From contig NZ_CP150265.1 of NCBI RefSeq assembly GCF_037976325.1, positions 2,041,501-2,105,500 on the forward strand: a stretch of DNA of 64,000 bases, read 5' to 3'. Of the stretch, positions 1 to 8,600 are shown one piece after another. A program made the position numbers and the translations under genes. The notes under the pieces were generated by a model, which saw nothing but the letters and a program-made list of their open reading frames with translations, was not told the DNA's origin and did no database searches. This stretch comes from Paenibacillus sp. FSL K6-3182 (GTDB lineage Bacteria > Bacillota > Bacilli > Paenibacillales > Paenibacillaceae). Position 1 is the first letter of the stretch, and each line of letters starts with the position of its first letter.

Positions 1-712
1 ATTTCAGCATCGTATAGTTGCGCAGCAGATGCGACTCAGGCAAATAGCGAACCAAGCTTTCATCTTTCTTAAGCGCATCGAAAACCTCGGTTTTATCCAA
101 AAACTTTTCATTGAAAACGGTAGTCTGATGGTGCTGTTTTACTTCTTTCATGAAATGTTGTACGCTGGGTCTGTTCTCCAATTTTCGTGAGGTAAGACGG
201 TTATTAACGACGTCAGGAACGGGCATCGAGAGCTTCCGCCAGCCGTCGGAATAGATCCAGCCATCAATGTTGTCGATACTTGTGCCGATCTGATTAGGTG
301 TGAAAAAATAAACGTACGCGCCTTGCGCTGTACAGGCTTCAACAAGCTCCCTGCAAAACATAGTAATGGAACCAAAGGGTTTATCCGGCATATGCGGATA
401 ATCTCGGCTAATGAGAACGCCGATTAAAGGCCCAAAAACGAGTGTGGCAGTGCTGGCTTTGTATTGCAGTCGGATCGATGTGCCGTTTGTTAATCCCATC
501 TGTCTGGCTAAACTTTGACTGATCCTCATTCCGTCGTACTTTGCGACAGGAATAACCTTTACATGCTGCCGAAAAGCACCAAACTTTACGAGAATGTGCT
601 GGCCTTGAGGGATTTTCCACTGCTTTACTTGTGCTTCGCCAAGCATGAGCGTATCCTCCGGAAGCATACCGGAGCTGATCACCTGTACGGCTACTTTCGA
701 TTTGAGCATCAT
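1..712 (-). CDS. YheC/YheD family endospore coat-associated protein, N-terminal part
   Basis: The reverse strand is open from an ATG at 712 to the left edge, so the 3' part of the gene lies outside the window; 237 codons are visible. The start follows an AAGGAG box with about 6 nt spacing, and a second ATG comes directly after it. The protein begins MMLKSKVAVQV. It contains NRLTSRKLENRPSVQHF and FNEKFLDKTEVFDAL, motifs typical of the YheC/YheD family of ATP-grasp-fold proteins associated with the spore coat in Bacillus. The ATP-grasp core would follow beyond the edge. The neighbouring YheA-like gene at 946 fits the Bacillus yhe cluster. YheC and YheD cannot be told apart from this fragment. 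Confidence 0.85.
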   Translation of the reverse strand, partial: MMLKSKVAVQVISSGMLPEDTLMLGEAQVKQWKIPQGQHILVKFGAFRQHVKVIPVAKYDGMRISQSLARQMGLTNGTSIRLQYKASTATLVFGPLIGVLISRDYPHMPDKPFGSITMFCRELVEACTAQGAYVYFFTPNQIGTSIDNIDGWIYSDGWRKLSMPVPDVVNNRLTSRKLENRPSVQHFMKEVKQHHQTTVFNEKFLDKTEVFDALKKDESLVRYLPESHLLRNYTMLK

Positions 713-866
713 AAATCTCCTTCCAAGCAGGAGGATGACGATAAGAGGTTAGCGGCCTATAGGTGTTTTACACGAATTACTTCAGCATATGAGGACATCT
801 ATTCCTTTGTGAATCAGAAACGGTTCTGAAGCTTGTGTTGTTTTAGCATGCTTTTCCATCAAGGAT

Positions 867-896
867 TTGGTTCTTGTATAGAATAACGGGTATGAT
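867..896 (+). promoter_or_regulatory. Possible sigma-A promoter for the YlbF/YheA-family gene
   Basis: TTGGTT (867-872) and TATGAT (891-896) are separated by 18 bp and lie 50 bp before the ATG at 946. The -10 is good and the -35 is poor. Confidence 0.35.
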
Positions 897-945
897 TGGA
901 CGTATTGAATACCAAATGAGAGCGATATGAATGGGAGAGAGACGA

Positions 946-1281
946 ATGAACATTTATGACAAAGCTTATGAATTAGCGAAGGCGCTTAAGGAAAGCGAAG
1001 AGGCATTGCTATTAAAGGCTGCGAAGCTGGAAGCAGAAGCTGATGCAGTAGCAAAGGCAATGCTGGATGATTTTCGCGAGCGGCAAAACTTTTTACAGCA
1101 AAAAATGATGGCTGGTGAAGAGCCTTCTGCCGAAGATATGGAGAAGATGAGCAAGCTCTATGAAGTAATTACGCTTAATCCGTTGATAGGCAAATTGATG
1201 GATGCGGAGCGCCGGTTTGCCGTCGTGTTTGAGGATGTTAACCGCATTATGTCCGATGTGCTGAAGTCCATTGTAGACTAA
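946..1281 (+). CDS. YlbF/YheA family protein
   Basis: This is a 111-residue, highly charged, mostly helical soluble protein starting MNIYDKAYELAKALKESEE. The length, the helical pattern and the QQKMMAGEE segment match the YlbF/YmcA/YheA (com_ylbF) family. B. subtilis members form helical complexes linked to competence, biofilm and sporulation control and to RNase Y, but YheA itself is uncharacterised. An ATG 15 nt upstream (931) is also in frame. The ATG at 946 is preferred because GGAGAG lies 6 nt before it. The divergent YheC/YheD gene supports the YheA assignment. Confidence 0.82.
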   Translation: MNIYDKAYELAKALKESEEALLLKAAKLEAEADAVAKAMLDDFRERQNFLQQKMMAGEEPSAEDMEKMSKLYEVITLNPLIGKLMDAERRFAVVFEDVNRIMSDVLKSIVD

Positions 1282-1371
1282 TAGGAGACATATACCCTGT
1301 CCCTCCTTCATAGAATGATTATGCGGACAAGAATATAAGCCGCTTATGACCGTGTGAAGGAGCTGAAGGGA

Positions 1372-1656
1372 ATGTTAGCTGGAAAAGGCCGTCATGTATT
1401 GTATTTGCTTATTGCGCTGGCGATGCTTGTATATGCGATTCCGCGTCTCGAGCTGAATGCGCCTTGGAGCTTGATGAGTGTATTCGGATTAGTATGGATT
1501 TTGTTCTCTTTAATCATCATAACGTCTCATGTCAATGCGCTGGTTATGAATGATGAGAGACGGAAGGAGCTCGCGCGCATTAAGAGAGCGAAGGCGCTGT
1601 TATGGGAGCAGAAGCTTGTTCAGAAGGCGACAACTGCCCGCAGAGCCCGAGGTTAG
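1372..1656 (+). CDS. Small two-helix membrane protein of unknown function
   Basis: A 94-residue protein with two hydrophobic segments, at about residues 8-24 (VLYLLIALAMLVYAIP) and 33-53 (LMSVFGLVWILFSLIIITS). A basic, helical C-terminal tail rich in Arg, Lys and Ala follows. I do not recognise the family. An in-frame GTG at 1354 would add six residues; the ATG at 1372 is preferred because AAGGAG (1357-1362) sits 9 nt upstream. It lies 90 bp after the YlbF-family gene on the same strand and ends at a strong terminator, so the two may be cotranscribed. Confidence 0.6.
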   Translation: MLAGKGRHVLYLLIALAMLVYAIPRLELNAPWSLMSVFGLVWILFSLIIITSHVNALVMNDERRKELARIKRAKALLWEQKLVQKATTARRARG

Positions 1657-1670
1657 CATACAACAAAAAA

Positions 1671-1705
1671 AGATCCGTCGGTATTATACTGACGGATCTT
1701 TTTCT
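1671..1705. terminator. Bidirectional rho-independent terminator
   Basis: AGATCCGTC (1671-1679) pairs with GACGGATCT (1691-1699). There is a T-run downstream and an A-run upstream. It separates the convergent small membrane-protein gene and XRE regulator gene. Confidence 0.9.
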
Positions 1706-1734
1706 TGTTTATAACCATATTTGACGAAACCTTC

Positions 1735-2088
1735 TTATTGAATTTCTTTAAATTGAACAAGCTGCTTAACGAATTTATATACCGCTTCCTGCTCCTTTAA
1801 GCTTAAGCCGTTCATTTGGTGGGCAACCTTCGTGGCATATCCTTCATCGTCAGTATCATCTGCAGCATCGGGGCTTGGAACAACGTTCACGATTCTCTCG
1901 AGAGGCGTTTGAAGGGCAAACGCGATTTTGCTTAGCACATCAATCGTTGGATTTTTTTCTCCCCGCTCAACCTGTCCCATATAGGAAGCATTTATATCAG
2001 CGCGAAGAGCAAGCTGTTCTTGACTAAGCCCTCTTTTTTTGCGCAGCAGTCGAATGTTCTCTCCTACAAGTCCTGCAATCCCACTCAT
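1735..2088 (-). CDS. XRE-family helix-turn-helix transcriptional regulator
   Basis: A 117-residue DNA-binding protein. Residues about 8-65 form an HTH_3 domain: IRLLRKKRGLSQEQLALRA, then a recognition-helix region with YMGQVERGEKNPTID. An acidic linker (DAADDTDDE) leads to a short helical C-terminal part that may mediate dimerisation. The start is supported by GAGGTG just upstream. It diverges from the hypothetical gene at 2320. The spacer holds a perfect TGACTATAGTCA palindrome beside a promoter, a plausible operator. Its ligand and targets cannot be predicted. Confidence 0.85.
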   Translation of the reverse strand: MSGIAGLVGENIRLLRKKRGLSQEQLALRADINASYMGQVERGEKNPTIDVLSKIAFALQTPLERIVNVVPSPDAADDTDDEGYATKVAHQMNGLSLKEQEAVYKFVKQLVQFKEIQ

Positions 2089-2160
2089 TGATTCACCTCA
2101 GCCTAACGATAAAACTTTACTAGTCTATCAACAACATTCTATAGAGCATATTAAAAAGAG

Positions 2161-2202
2161 TGACTATAGTCATTGACTAATAGATGGTCTCTTTACTATA
2201 AT
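2161..2202 (+). promoter_or_regulatory. Promoter with adjoining palindromic operator candidate
   Basis: TTGACT (2173-2178), an 18-bp spacer and TATAAT (2197-2202) form a near-consensus sigma-A promoter facing the gene at 2320. A perfect 12-bp palindrome TGACTATAGTCA (2161-2172) abuts the -35, and its half-site TGACTA recurs inside the -35. The divergent XRE regulator is the obvious candidate binder; this is inference. Confidence 0.6.
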
Positions 2203-2319
2203 TGTGTAAAAAAGTATCATTCTAATAATATCATTGCCTTTAAAGGATCAATTTACCATTTTAAATAAAAGTGGTAGGATATATAAGGGCAAAATCAGTG
2301 GACACGAGGAGGAAGCAAA

Positions 2320-2793
2320 GTGGTTGACGAATTCGAATTTTTCAGAAAAGTTCGCGCATATTATAACAATGTTCCATTCCTTGTTCAGTTCACATACCGC
2401 TTGTCTCACCGTGTCGATAAGGCTTTGGCTGCTCGTGGCTCATTTAGCTGTCGTGTTAACCCGCATACCCAAATCGTTGAATATGTGCTTGACTTAAAAT
2501 CAGATCCTATTTCTCGGCCGCACAGCGAGCAAAGCTCTTTTTTGTTCTCTAGCATATACGATGAAATTCCATCACAAGTGATAGAAATGAATCAATTCCT
2601 TATCCAATCACTGCGATATCCGATTCCGATTGAATATGATTGGCAAGCGTTTATCATGTCAGGCGCTGAAGATGCCATCAATGTTCAAACGGTACAGCAG
2701 CTGTTCAAGAAATGGCGGTTTAAAGGCTTGGAGGGTCAGCTGATCGATGGCAGGCTGCGTACGAATCAAGTTCTGCTTCAATGGCAGCTCTAG
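2320..2793 (+). CDS. Hypothetical protein, 157 residues
   Basis: Starts at GTG (MVDEFEFFRKVR), with a strong GAGGAGGAAG box at 2306-2315. It is a soluble protein of mixed composition with no signal peptide or membrane segment and no motif I recognise. The strong ribosome-binding site, the promoter 120 bp upstream and the intact 157-codon frame support a real gene. It lies 89 bp before ytoI on the same strand, but ytoI appears to have its own promoter. The divergent XRE regulator may control it. Confidence 0.65.
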   Translation: MVDEFEFFRKVRAYYNNVPFLVQFTYRLSHRVDKALAARGSFSCRVNPHTQIVEYVLDLKSDPISRPHSEQSSFLFSSIYDEIPSQVIEMNQFLIQSLRYPIPIEYDWQAFIMSGAEDAINVQTVQQLFKKWRFKGLEGQLIDGRLRTNQVLLQWQL

Positions 2794-2817
2794 ATTAGGC
2801 TTGAATCGAGGGTAAGC

Positions 2818-2846
2818 ATGACTTGTTCCTCGCTTTCTCCTATAAT
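2818..2846 (+). promoter_or_regulatory. Candidate sigma-A promoter for ytoI
   Basis: ATGACT (2818-2823), a 17-bp spacer and a perfect TATAAT (2841-2846) lie 36 bp before the GTG start at 2883. Confidence 0.5.
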
Positions 2847-2882
2847 AGGGAGAAACAAAGGCAAGTGGACGGAGGATATAAG

Positions 2883-4244
2883 GTGGCTTCAATCGGACCA
2901 GGCAACGAGACTAGCACAAAGCATGAACAAATTTTGATTTATATACAAAGCTTGAAGATTGGAACGAAAATATCCGTACGCGCGATTGCTAAGGAATTAG
3001 GCGTCAGCGAAGGAACGGCTTATAAAGCATTTAAAGAAGCGGAAAGCTCAGGGCTTGTCAGCACGAAGGAACGCATCGGAACGGTGCGGATTGATCGGAA
3101 ACGGCGGGAAGCGCTGGACCAGCTTACATTTGGCGAGGTTGCCGAGATCGTGGAAGGCAAGCTGTTCGGCGGAGCAGCCGGACTTGATAAAACGCTGCAT
3201 AAGTTTGTCATTGGTGCAATGGAGCTGGATGCGATGCTGCGCTACATTGACGAGGGCAGCTTGCTAATAGTCGGTAACCGTATCGGGGCGCATCGCTGCG
3301 CGCTTGAGGAGGGAGCAGGCGTATTGATTACAGGCGGTTTTGAGCCGAGCGCGGAAGTAATCAAGCTTGCTGACGAGCGCGTTCTTCCAATCATCTCATC
3401 GCGGCATGATACGTTTACAGTCGCCTCCATGATTAACCGTGCGATGTACGACCGGCTTATTAAGAGGAAGATCATGCTGATCGAAGACATCGTAACCTTC
3501 AGCAGACCCGCTGATGTGATGCGAATCGGGCAAACGGTTTTGGACTTCCATAAGATATCGCGGGAAACGGGTTATTCCAGATTTCCAGTAGTCGATGTAA
3601 GGGGCAAGGTTGTTGGCATGATGACGGCTAAGGATGCTGTGGGATCGCCTGAGGATAGCGCGGTAGATAAAGTGATGACAAAAAATCCGATTACAGCGGC
3701 ACCAAATATAACGGTTACTTCGGCTGCTCATACGATGGCTGCGGAAGGTATTGACTTGTTGCCTATCGTTGACAGGCATCGCAAGCTGTTAGGCGTTGTG
3801 ACGAGGCAAGAAGTGCTTGATGCGATGCGTTTTGCAGGAAAGCAGCCGGAATCGGGAGAGACTTTCGAAGACTTAATGTGGACGGGCTTTATGGCTACAA
3901 CAAATGTTAATGTCATTGGTCAGGACGAGCTGGGCATTGCTTATAAGGGAATCATTACACCGCAAATGTCAGGTGCGCTTGGGATGGTATCGGAAGGACT
4001 TCTCTCTACGCTAATGACGCAAGCGGCTCGCAGAATGATTCGAGAAACGGCGAAGCGTGACTATTTGTTGGAGAGTATGACGACTTTTTTTGTTAGGCCG
4101 GTTCAAATTGACAGTGAGGTTACGATCATTCCTAAAGCGCTTGAGATGAGTCGGAAGTTTACGAAGCTTGAAATCGAAGTGAAGGACAAACAAGGCTTGG
4201 CCGCCAAAGCGATGCTGACGGCCCAAATGATTGATCCGTATTAA
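2883..4244 (+). CDS. ytoI: YtoI-like HTH-DRTGGA-CBS-hotdog protein
   Basis: A 453-residue multidomain protein. In order it has a GntR-like winged helix-turn-helix (about residues 12-75), a DRTGGA domain (about 85-190, with GAMELDAML and GAGVLITGGFEPS), a pair of CBS domains (about 195-310, with MTAKDAV and VMTKNPITAAPNITVTSAA) and a C-terminal thioesterase-like hotdog domain (about 330-450). This order is that of B. subtilis YtoI, which also neighbours ytpI. The CBS pair suggests adenine-nucleotide sensing and the HTH suggests DNA binding; the biological role is unknown. The GTG start at 2883 has GGAGG 7 nt before it. The open frame begins earlier at 2823 but has no such site there. Confidence 0.88.
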   Translation: MASIGPGNETSTKHEQILIYIQSLKIGTKISVRAIAKELGVSEGTAYKAFKEAESSGLVSTKERIGTVRIDRKRREALDQLTFGEVAEIVEGKLFGGAAGLDKTLHKFVIGAMELDAMLRYIDEGSLLIVGNRIGAHRCALEEGAGVLITGGFEPSAEVIKLADERVLPIISSRHDTFTVASMINRAMYDRLIKRKIMLIEDIVTFSRPADVMRIGQTVLDFHKISRETGYSRFPVVDVRGKVVGMMTAKDAVGSPEDSAVDKVMTKNPITAAPNITVTSAAHTMAAEGIDLLPIVDRHRKLLGVVTRQEVLDAMRFAGKQPESGETFEDLMWTGFMATTNVNVIGQDELGIAYKGIITPQMSGALGMVSEGLLSTLMTQAARRMIRETAKRDYLLESMTTFFVRPVQIDSEVTIIPKALEMSRKFTKLEIEVKDKQGLAAKAMLTAQMIDPY

Positions 4245-4252
4245 TTGCACAT

Positions 4253-4549
4253 TTAATTTCTTGTCGAGCTGTACGCGCTGAGAGTGCGAAGACCAGCAAA
4301 CACATTAAATACGCCGATCACAAGGAATATAGCGCCAATTACGATGCGAAGCGTAGATTCTCCGGACAAGAATAACTGAACGAGAGCGATAAAAAGCAGC
4401 ATGGCTCCCATGCTAATATTCATTCTAGCTGTGAAGAGGCCCCGGGTTCTCGCATCAGTGGAGCGGCGTGATTTAAAGCTGAATACAGCCGAAAGCACGA
4501 GTGTAATTAGGATGCCCGGCACAAGCAGCCATTGCATCAGTTGATCCAT
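4253..4549 (-). CDS. ytpI: YtpI-like membrane protein
   Basis: A 98-residue protein with three hydrophobic segments, at about residues 6-24, 45-62 and 70-88. Size, topology and position beside ytoI and ytrI match YtpI of B. subtilis, whose function is unknown. AAGGAG lies about 10 nt before the ATG. It converges on ytoI with only 8 bp between stop codons and no terminator in that gap. Confidence 0.78.
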   Translation of the reverse strand: MDQLMQWLLVPGILITLVLSAVFSFKSRRSTDARTRGLFTARMNISMGAMLLFIALVQLFLSGESTLRIVIGAIFLVIGVFNVFAGLRTLSAYSSTRN

Positions 4550-4638
4550 GGAAAAGCAACTCCTTTTAAGTTACGTATGTACAGCTTCGATCTTGTGAAT
4601 AGACAGGCTCTATTGTATCACGAATCGCAGCTGTATGC

Positions 4639-5154
4639 TTAAGAAGGAGGCTTTGTATAGTCACGCACCTTGATCCAGACATGCAGCACATTATCAACGA
4701 CAAGAATAGTCTTAACCTCAATGGTATAGTCCTTGCTGTTCACATCCATATAGACCTTCTTCTCAAGGAGGTTGCGTGCGAATTTTGCGTCAGAGTCAAT
4801 TTCATAAATGCTTTGCCCAAGGAAGACGCTCAAATCCCCTTTTATCCGCTTAATAATCAACGCCTCGGTAACTTGATCAAGATGGGGTCTTCCCGTATTT
4901 TGGCCGGCTTCTTTCTCTACACGGGGCAGGATGCTTTTTATAACGGTATGTTGATTCTTGAATTCATTTAAATGCTTTAAATCCGTTTCGTATTGCTCCA
5001 GCTTAACCTCCAGCTCACTCTTCAATGTGATTAAAGCCTCAAATTGCGCCAAATAAAGCGAATTGTACACAATTGCGCCAATGATCATCCCGAGTGTCAA
5101 TACTCCTACCATTTGCAGTCCTCTCGTGAAACGGCTAAACGGCGGCACGCGCAT
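4639..5154 (-). CDS. ytrI: Sporulation membrane protein YtrI
   Basis: 171 residues. The N terminus MRVPPFSRFTRG is followed by one transmembrane helix (about residues 13-33), a coiled-coil-like segment (about 36-70) and an extracytoplasmic domain. This is the YtrI family, which in B. subtilis is needed for efficient sporulation under sigma-E control. It begins 3 nt after the ytrH stop, so the two genes form a tight operon and are probably translationally coupled. Confidence 0.85.
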   Translation of the reverse strand: MRVPPFSRFTRGLQMVGVLTLGMIIGAIVYNSLYLAQFEALITLKSELEVKLEQYETDLKHLNEFKNQHTVIKSILPRVEKEAGQNTGRPHLDQVTEALIIKRIKGDLSVFLGQSIYEIDSDAKFARNLLEKKVYMDVNSKDYTIEVKTILVVDNVLHVWIKVRDYTKPPS

Positions 5155-5157
5155 CGC

Positions 5158-5484
5158 TTAGGTGGCTCCCTTGCAAATAAGCCGCACTAGCTCTGTGCCT
5201 AAATGTGCACCCAGAAAAGCGATAATAATAAAGCAGATTTGCTGGGCTGCCGGCGATAACTGACCATCCATGATGTTGCTTTCAATGACTCGTACGGGAT
5301 CAATCGACCCCCCAATTGCTGCGACGATCGCCCATATTTTCAGTTTTATGGCTGTATCGAGCATTGTATGGGCTGGCGGCATCAGCATAAACACCGATCC
5401 CACTGCTGCAAGCGTAGATCCACCTAAAACAACGCCAAATGCGATAAAGAAATCAAGTCCTGCTTTGGACAAAAAATAGCTCAC
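5158..5484 (-). CDS. ytrH: Sporulation membrane protein YtrH
   Basis: A 108-residue protein with three predicted membrane segments. The first includes FIAFGVVLGGSTLAAVGSVF and the second KIWAIVAAIGGSID, features conserved in the YtrH family. It is the first gene of the ytrHI operon and diverges from dnaE, the same neighbourhood as in B. subtilis. A sigma-E-like promoter lies about 45 bp upstream. Confidence 0.88.
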   Translation of the reverse strand: MSYFLSKAGLDFFIAFGVVLGGSTLAAVGSVFMLMPPAHTMLDTAIKLKIWAIVAAIGGSIDPVRVIESNIMDGQLSPAAQQICFIIIAFLGAHLGTELVRLICKGAT

Positions 5485-5528
5485 CCGTATCCCTCCAAAA
5501 ATATAATCTTATAGATTAACATCGCATG

Positions 5529-5556
5529 CTTGTATGCTCTGCTACCATTCTATGGG
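5529..5556 (-). promoter_or_regulatory. Candidate sigma-E promoter for ytrHI
   Basis: On the reverse strand CATACAAG (5529-5536) matches the sigma-E -10 consensus CATACAAT at 7 of 8 positions. CCCATA lies 14 bp upstream as a weaker -35. B. subtilis ytrHI is sigma-E dependent, so the match is expected. Confidence 0.45.
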
Positions 5557-5625
5557 CGTGTCCATCGCTATTATGATAAAATAGAATTATCTTATTTTTG
5601 GACGAAGCGGAAAGGAACCGATGCG

Positions 5626-8600
5626 ATGAGCGGCCATAATGAACAATCTTTCGTGCATTTGCACGTCCACAGCGAATATAGCTTGCTCGACGGCGCCGCC
5701 AGAATTAAAGATTTGACAGCTAAAGCTGCGGACCTCGGCATGAAGGCACTTGCGCTCACCGATCATGGAGTCATGTACGGAGCTATTCCTTTTTACCGGT
5801 CATGCCGTGCACAAGGAATAAAACCGATTATTGGGTGCGAGCTATATATGACGACTGGTTCTCGCTTTGAGAAAGGGTCGCGCAAGGAAAATCCAATCTA
5901 TCATTTGATTGTGCTTGCCAAAAACGAAGCGGGTTATCGAAACTTAATGAAGCTCTGCTCCATAGCACATTTAGAAGGTTTTCACTATAAACCCCGCGTT
6001 GATTTGGAGATGCTGCGTGAGTACTCTGAAGGGCTGATTTGTTTAAGCTCTTGTTTGGGGAGCGAGATCTCTCAGCATCTGCTGCATGACCGCTTGGAGC
6101 AAGCGCGAAGCAGCGCTTTGCGTTATAAAGATATTTTCGGAGATGACTTTTATTTAGAGCTACAGGATCATGGTCTTCTGGATCAGAAAAAAGTAGCTGT
6201 TGATATGATAAAGCTTGCAGAGGAAACAGGTATTAAGCTGGTCGCTACAAATGATGTGCATTACTTGCAGGCTGAGGACGCTGCTATGCAGGATGTGCTT
6301 ATTTGCATCGGTACGGGCAAAACGACAGAAGATACTGATCGATTGCGCATGCTGACGGATCAGATGTATCTGAAGAGTGCGGACGAAATGGCGCTGCTGT
6401 ACAGACATGTGCCTGAAGCGATTGCGAATACAGTGGAGATCGCGGATAAATGTGAGCTTGAGCTGACGCTTGGACGCGCTGCGCTTCCTGTTTTTCGGCC
6501 GGTACCATCGGGTATGAGCTCATCCGATTACTTAATTACTTTATGCCGCGACGGATTAGTTGCTAGATATGGCGGAAATCCAGAGTGGGTTCATGATACT
6601 GATTATAGACAAAAAGCGGAGCAGCGGCTCGAATATGAGCTGTCTGTCATCGAGAAGATGGGATTCAGCGACTATTTTCTGATCGTTTGGGATTTTATTC
6701 GCTTCGCTCATGATTCAGGCATTAGAACAGGACCTGGAAGGGGCTCGTCCGCGGGCAGCTTAGTTGCTTATACGCTTCGAATAACGGATGTTGATCCGCT
6801 GAAATATAAGCTTTTGTTCGAGCGTTTTCTTAATCCTGAGCGAATTTCCATGCCCGATATTGATATTGACTTCAATGATGAACGGCGTGACGAGGTCATT
6901 GCTTACGTGGCAGCTAAATACGGCGAAGAACATGTTGCTCAAATCATTACATTCGGAACGATGGCGGCCAAGGCAGCAGTTCGGGATGTAGGCAGAGCTA
7001 TGAACGTTCCGTTTCAAGAGGTGGATCGAGCAGCTAAGCTTATTCCAAACCAACTGGGCATTACGATTGAGGAAGCGCTTCGCATGAGCAACGAGCTGCG
7101 TGAAGCAAGCGAGCGTCAGCCGAAGACGGCGGCTATGCTGAAGATGGCCTTGAAGGTTGAGGGCATGCCAAGGCATGCCTCCACTCATGCTGCGGGTGTT
7201 GTGATTTCACAAGAGCCGCTTACACATTATACGCCTATACAGACAGGAAGCGAGAGAATTCCGCTCACCCAATATTCAATGGAGCATTTAGAAGCTATTG
7301 GACTTCTAAAAATGGATTTTCTCGGCTTGCGTACACTCTCCATTCTAGAGCGTGCACTGCACGCCGTTAAGGAGCAGCACGGCAGAGTGATCGATTTCCA
7401 CACCATTAGCGATAGTGATCCGGCAACGTATGCCATGCTGAGCCGCGGCGACACGACCGGAATTTTTCAGCTCGAGTCTGCCGGTGTGCGGCGAGTGCTG
7501 AAGGAAATGAAGCCAACGGAATTCGAGGATATCGTCTCCGTCCTTGCACTCTACCGTCCCGGCCCGATGGAGTTTATTCCTAAATACATTCAAGGCAAAC
7601 ACGGGCTCGTAACGGTTGAATATCCGCATCCGTCGCTAGAGCCTATTCTCTCTGACACTTACGGCATTATTGTTTATCAAGAGCAGATCATGCAAATTGC
7701 CTCCTTGATGGCTGGCTTTTCTCTTGGGGAAGCGGATTTGCTGCGCCGAGCAGTATCCAAGAAGAAGCGTGAGGTGCTCGACGAAGAGCGGGCTCACTTT
7801 GTGAAAGGAAGTCTTGCACAAGGGTATTCAGAAACGGATGCCAATCATGTCTACGACATGATTGTTCGATTTGCCGATTACGGGTTCCCTCGGGCGCATG
7901 CAGCAGCATATGGAGTACTCGCCTTTCAGACAGCATGGCTTAAAGCTAACTATCCTGTGCCGTTTATGGCATCGATGCTCGCTTCAGTTACAGGAAATCA
8001 GCGGAAGACCGCTGAATATGTGGATGAATGCCGGCGAATGGGCATTGCTGTGCTGCCGCCTGACGTTAATGAAAGCAGCGTATCGTTTACACCTGTTGAG
8101 AAAGCGGTTCGATTCGGGCTGGCAGCTATTAAAAATGTCGGCACACAAGCCATTGAAGCGATTTTAAAAGAGCGAAAGGATCGGCTCTTCGATAGTCTTC
8201 TGGATCTTTGCCAGCGTGTAGACCTGCGCGTTGTGAACAAGCGGGTGCTGGAGTCGCTCATTCAGGCGGGAGCTCTTGATTCGTTGCCAGGACATCGTGC
8301 TCAGCTACTAGCTGCATTGGAGGAGACGGTAGAGACAGCAATCAAATGGCGCAAAGACCGTGAAGAGCTGCAAATTGAAATGTTTGGTTTAGATGAGGTG
8401 CAGAACTGGGATGTCGAGCTGCCCGATATCCGTCCGTACACGACAGGGCAACAGCTTGATTTTGAAAGGGACCTGCTGGGGCTTTATTTATCCGGCCATC
8501 CGCTGGATGCTGCCGAGCAGCAGTTGTCAGCGCTAGGTCTTGATCGGTTGGTTGAGCTGTCTGATGCAAAGGACGGGGCGATTGCTATTGTAGGCATTAT

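Noticed and set aside
515..829. A 104-codon forward open frame
   Set aside because: It is antisense to the YheC/YheD gene, which has a clear ribosome-binding site and family motifs; its own composition is not protein-like.
2234..2497. An 87-codon forward frame overlapping the gene at 2320
   Set aside because: It overlaps a frame with a strong ribosome-binding site and has none of its own.
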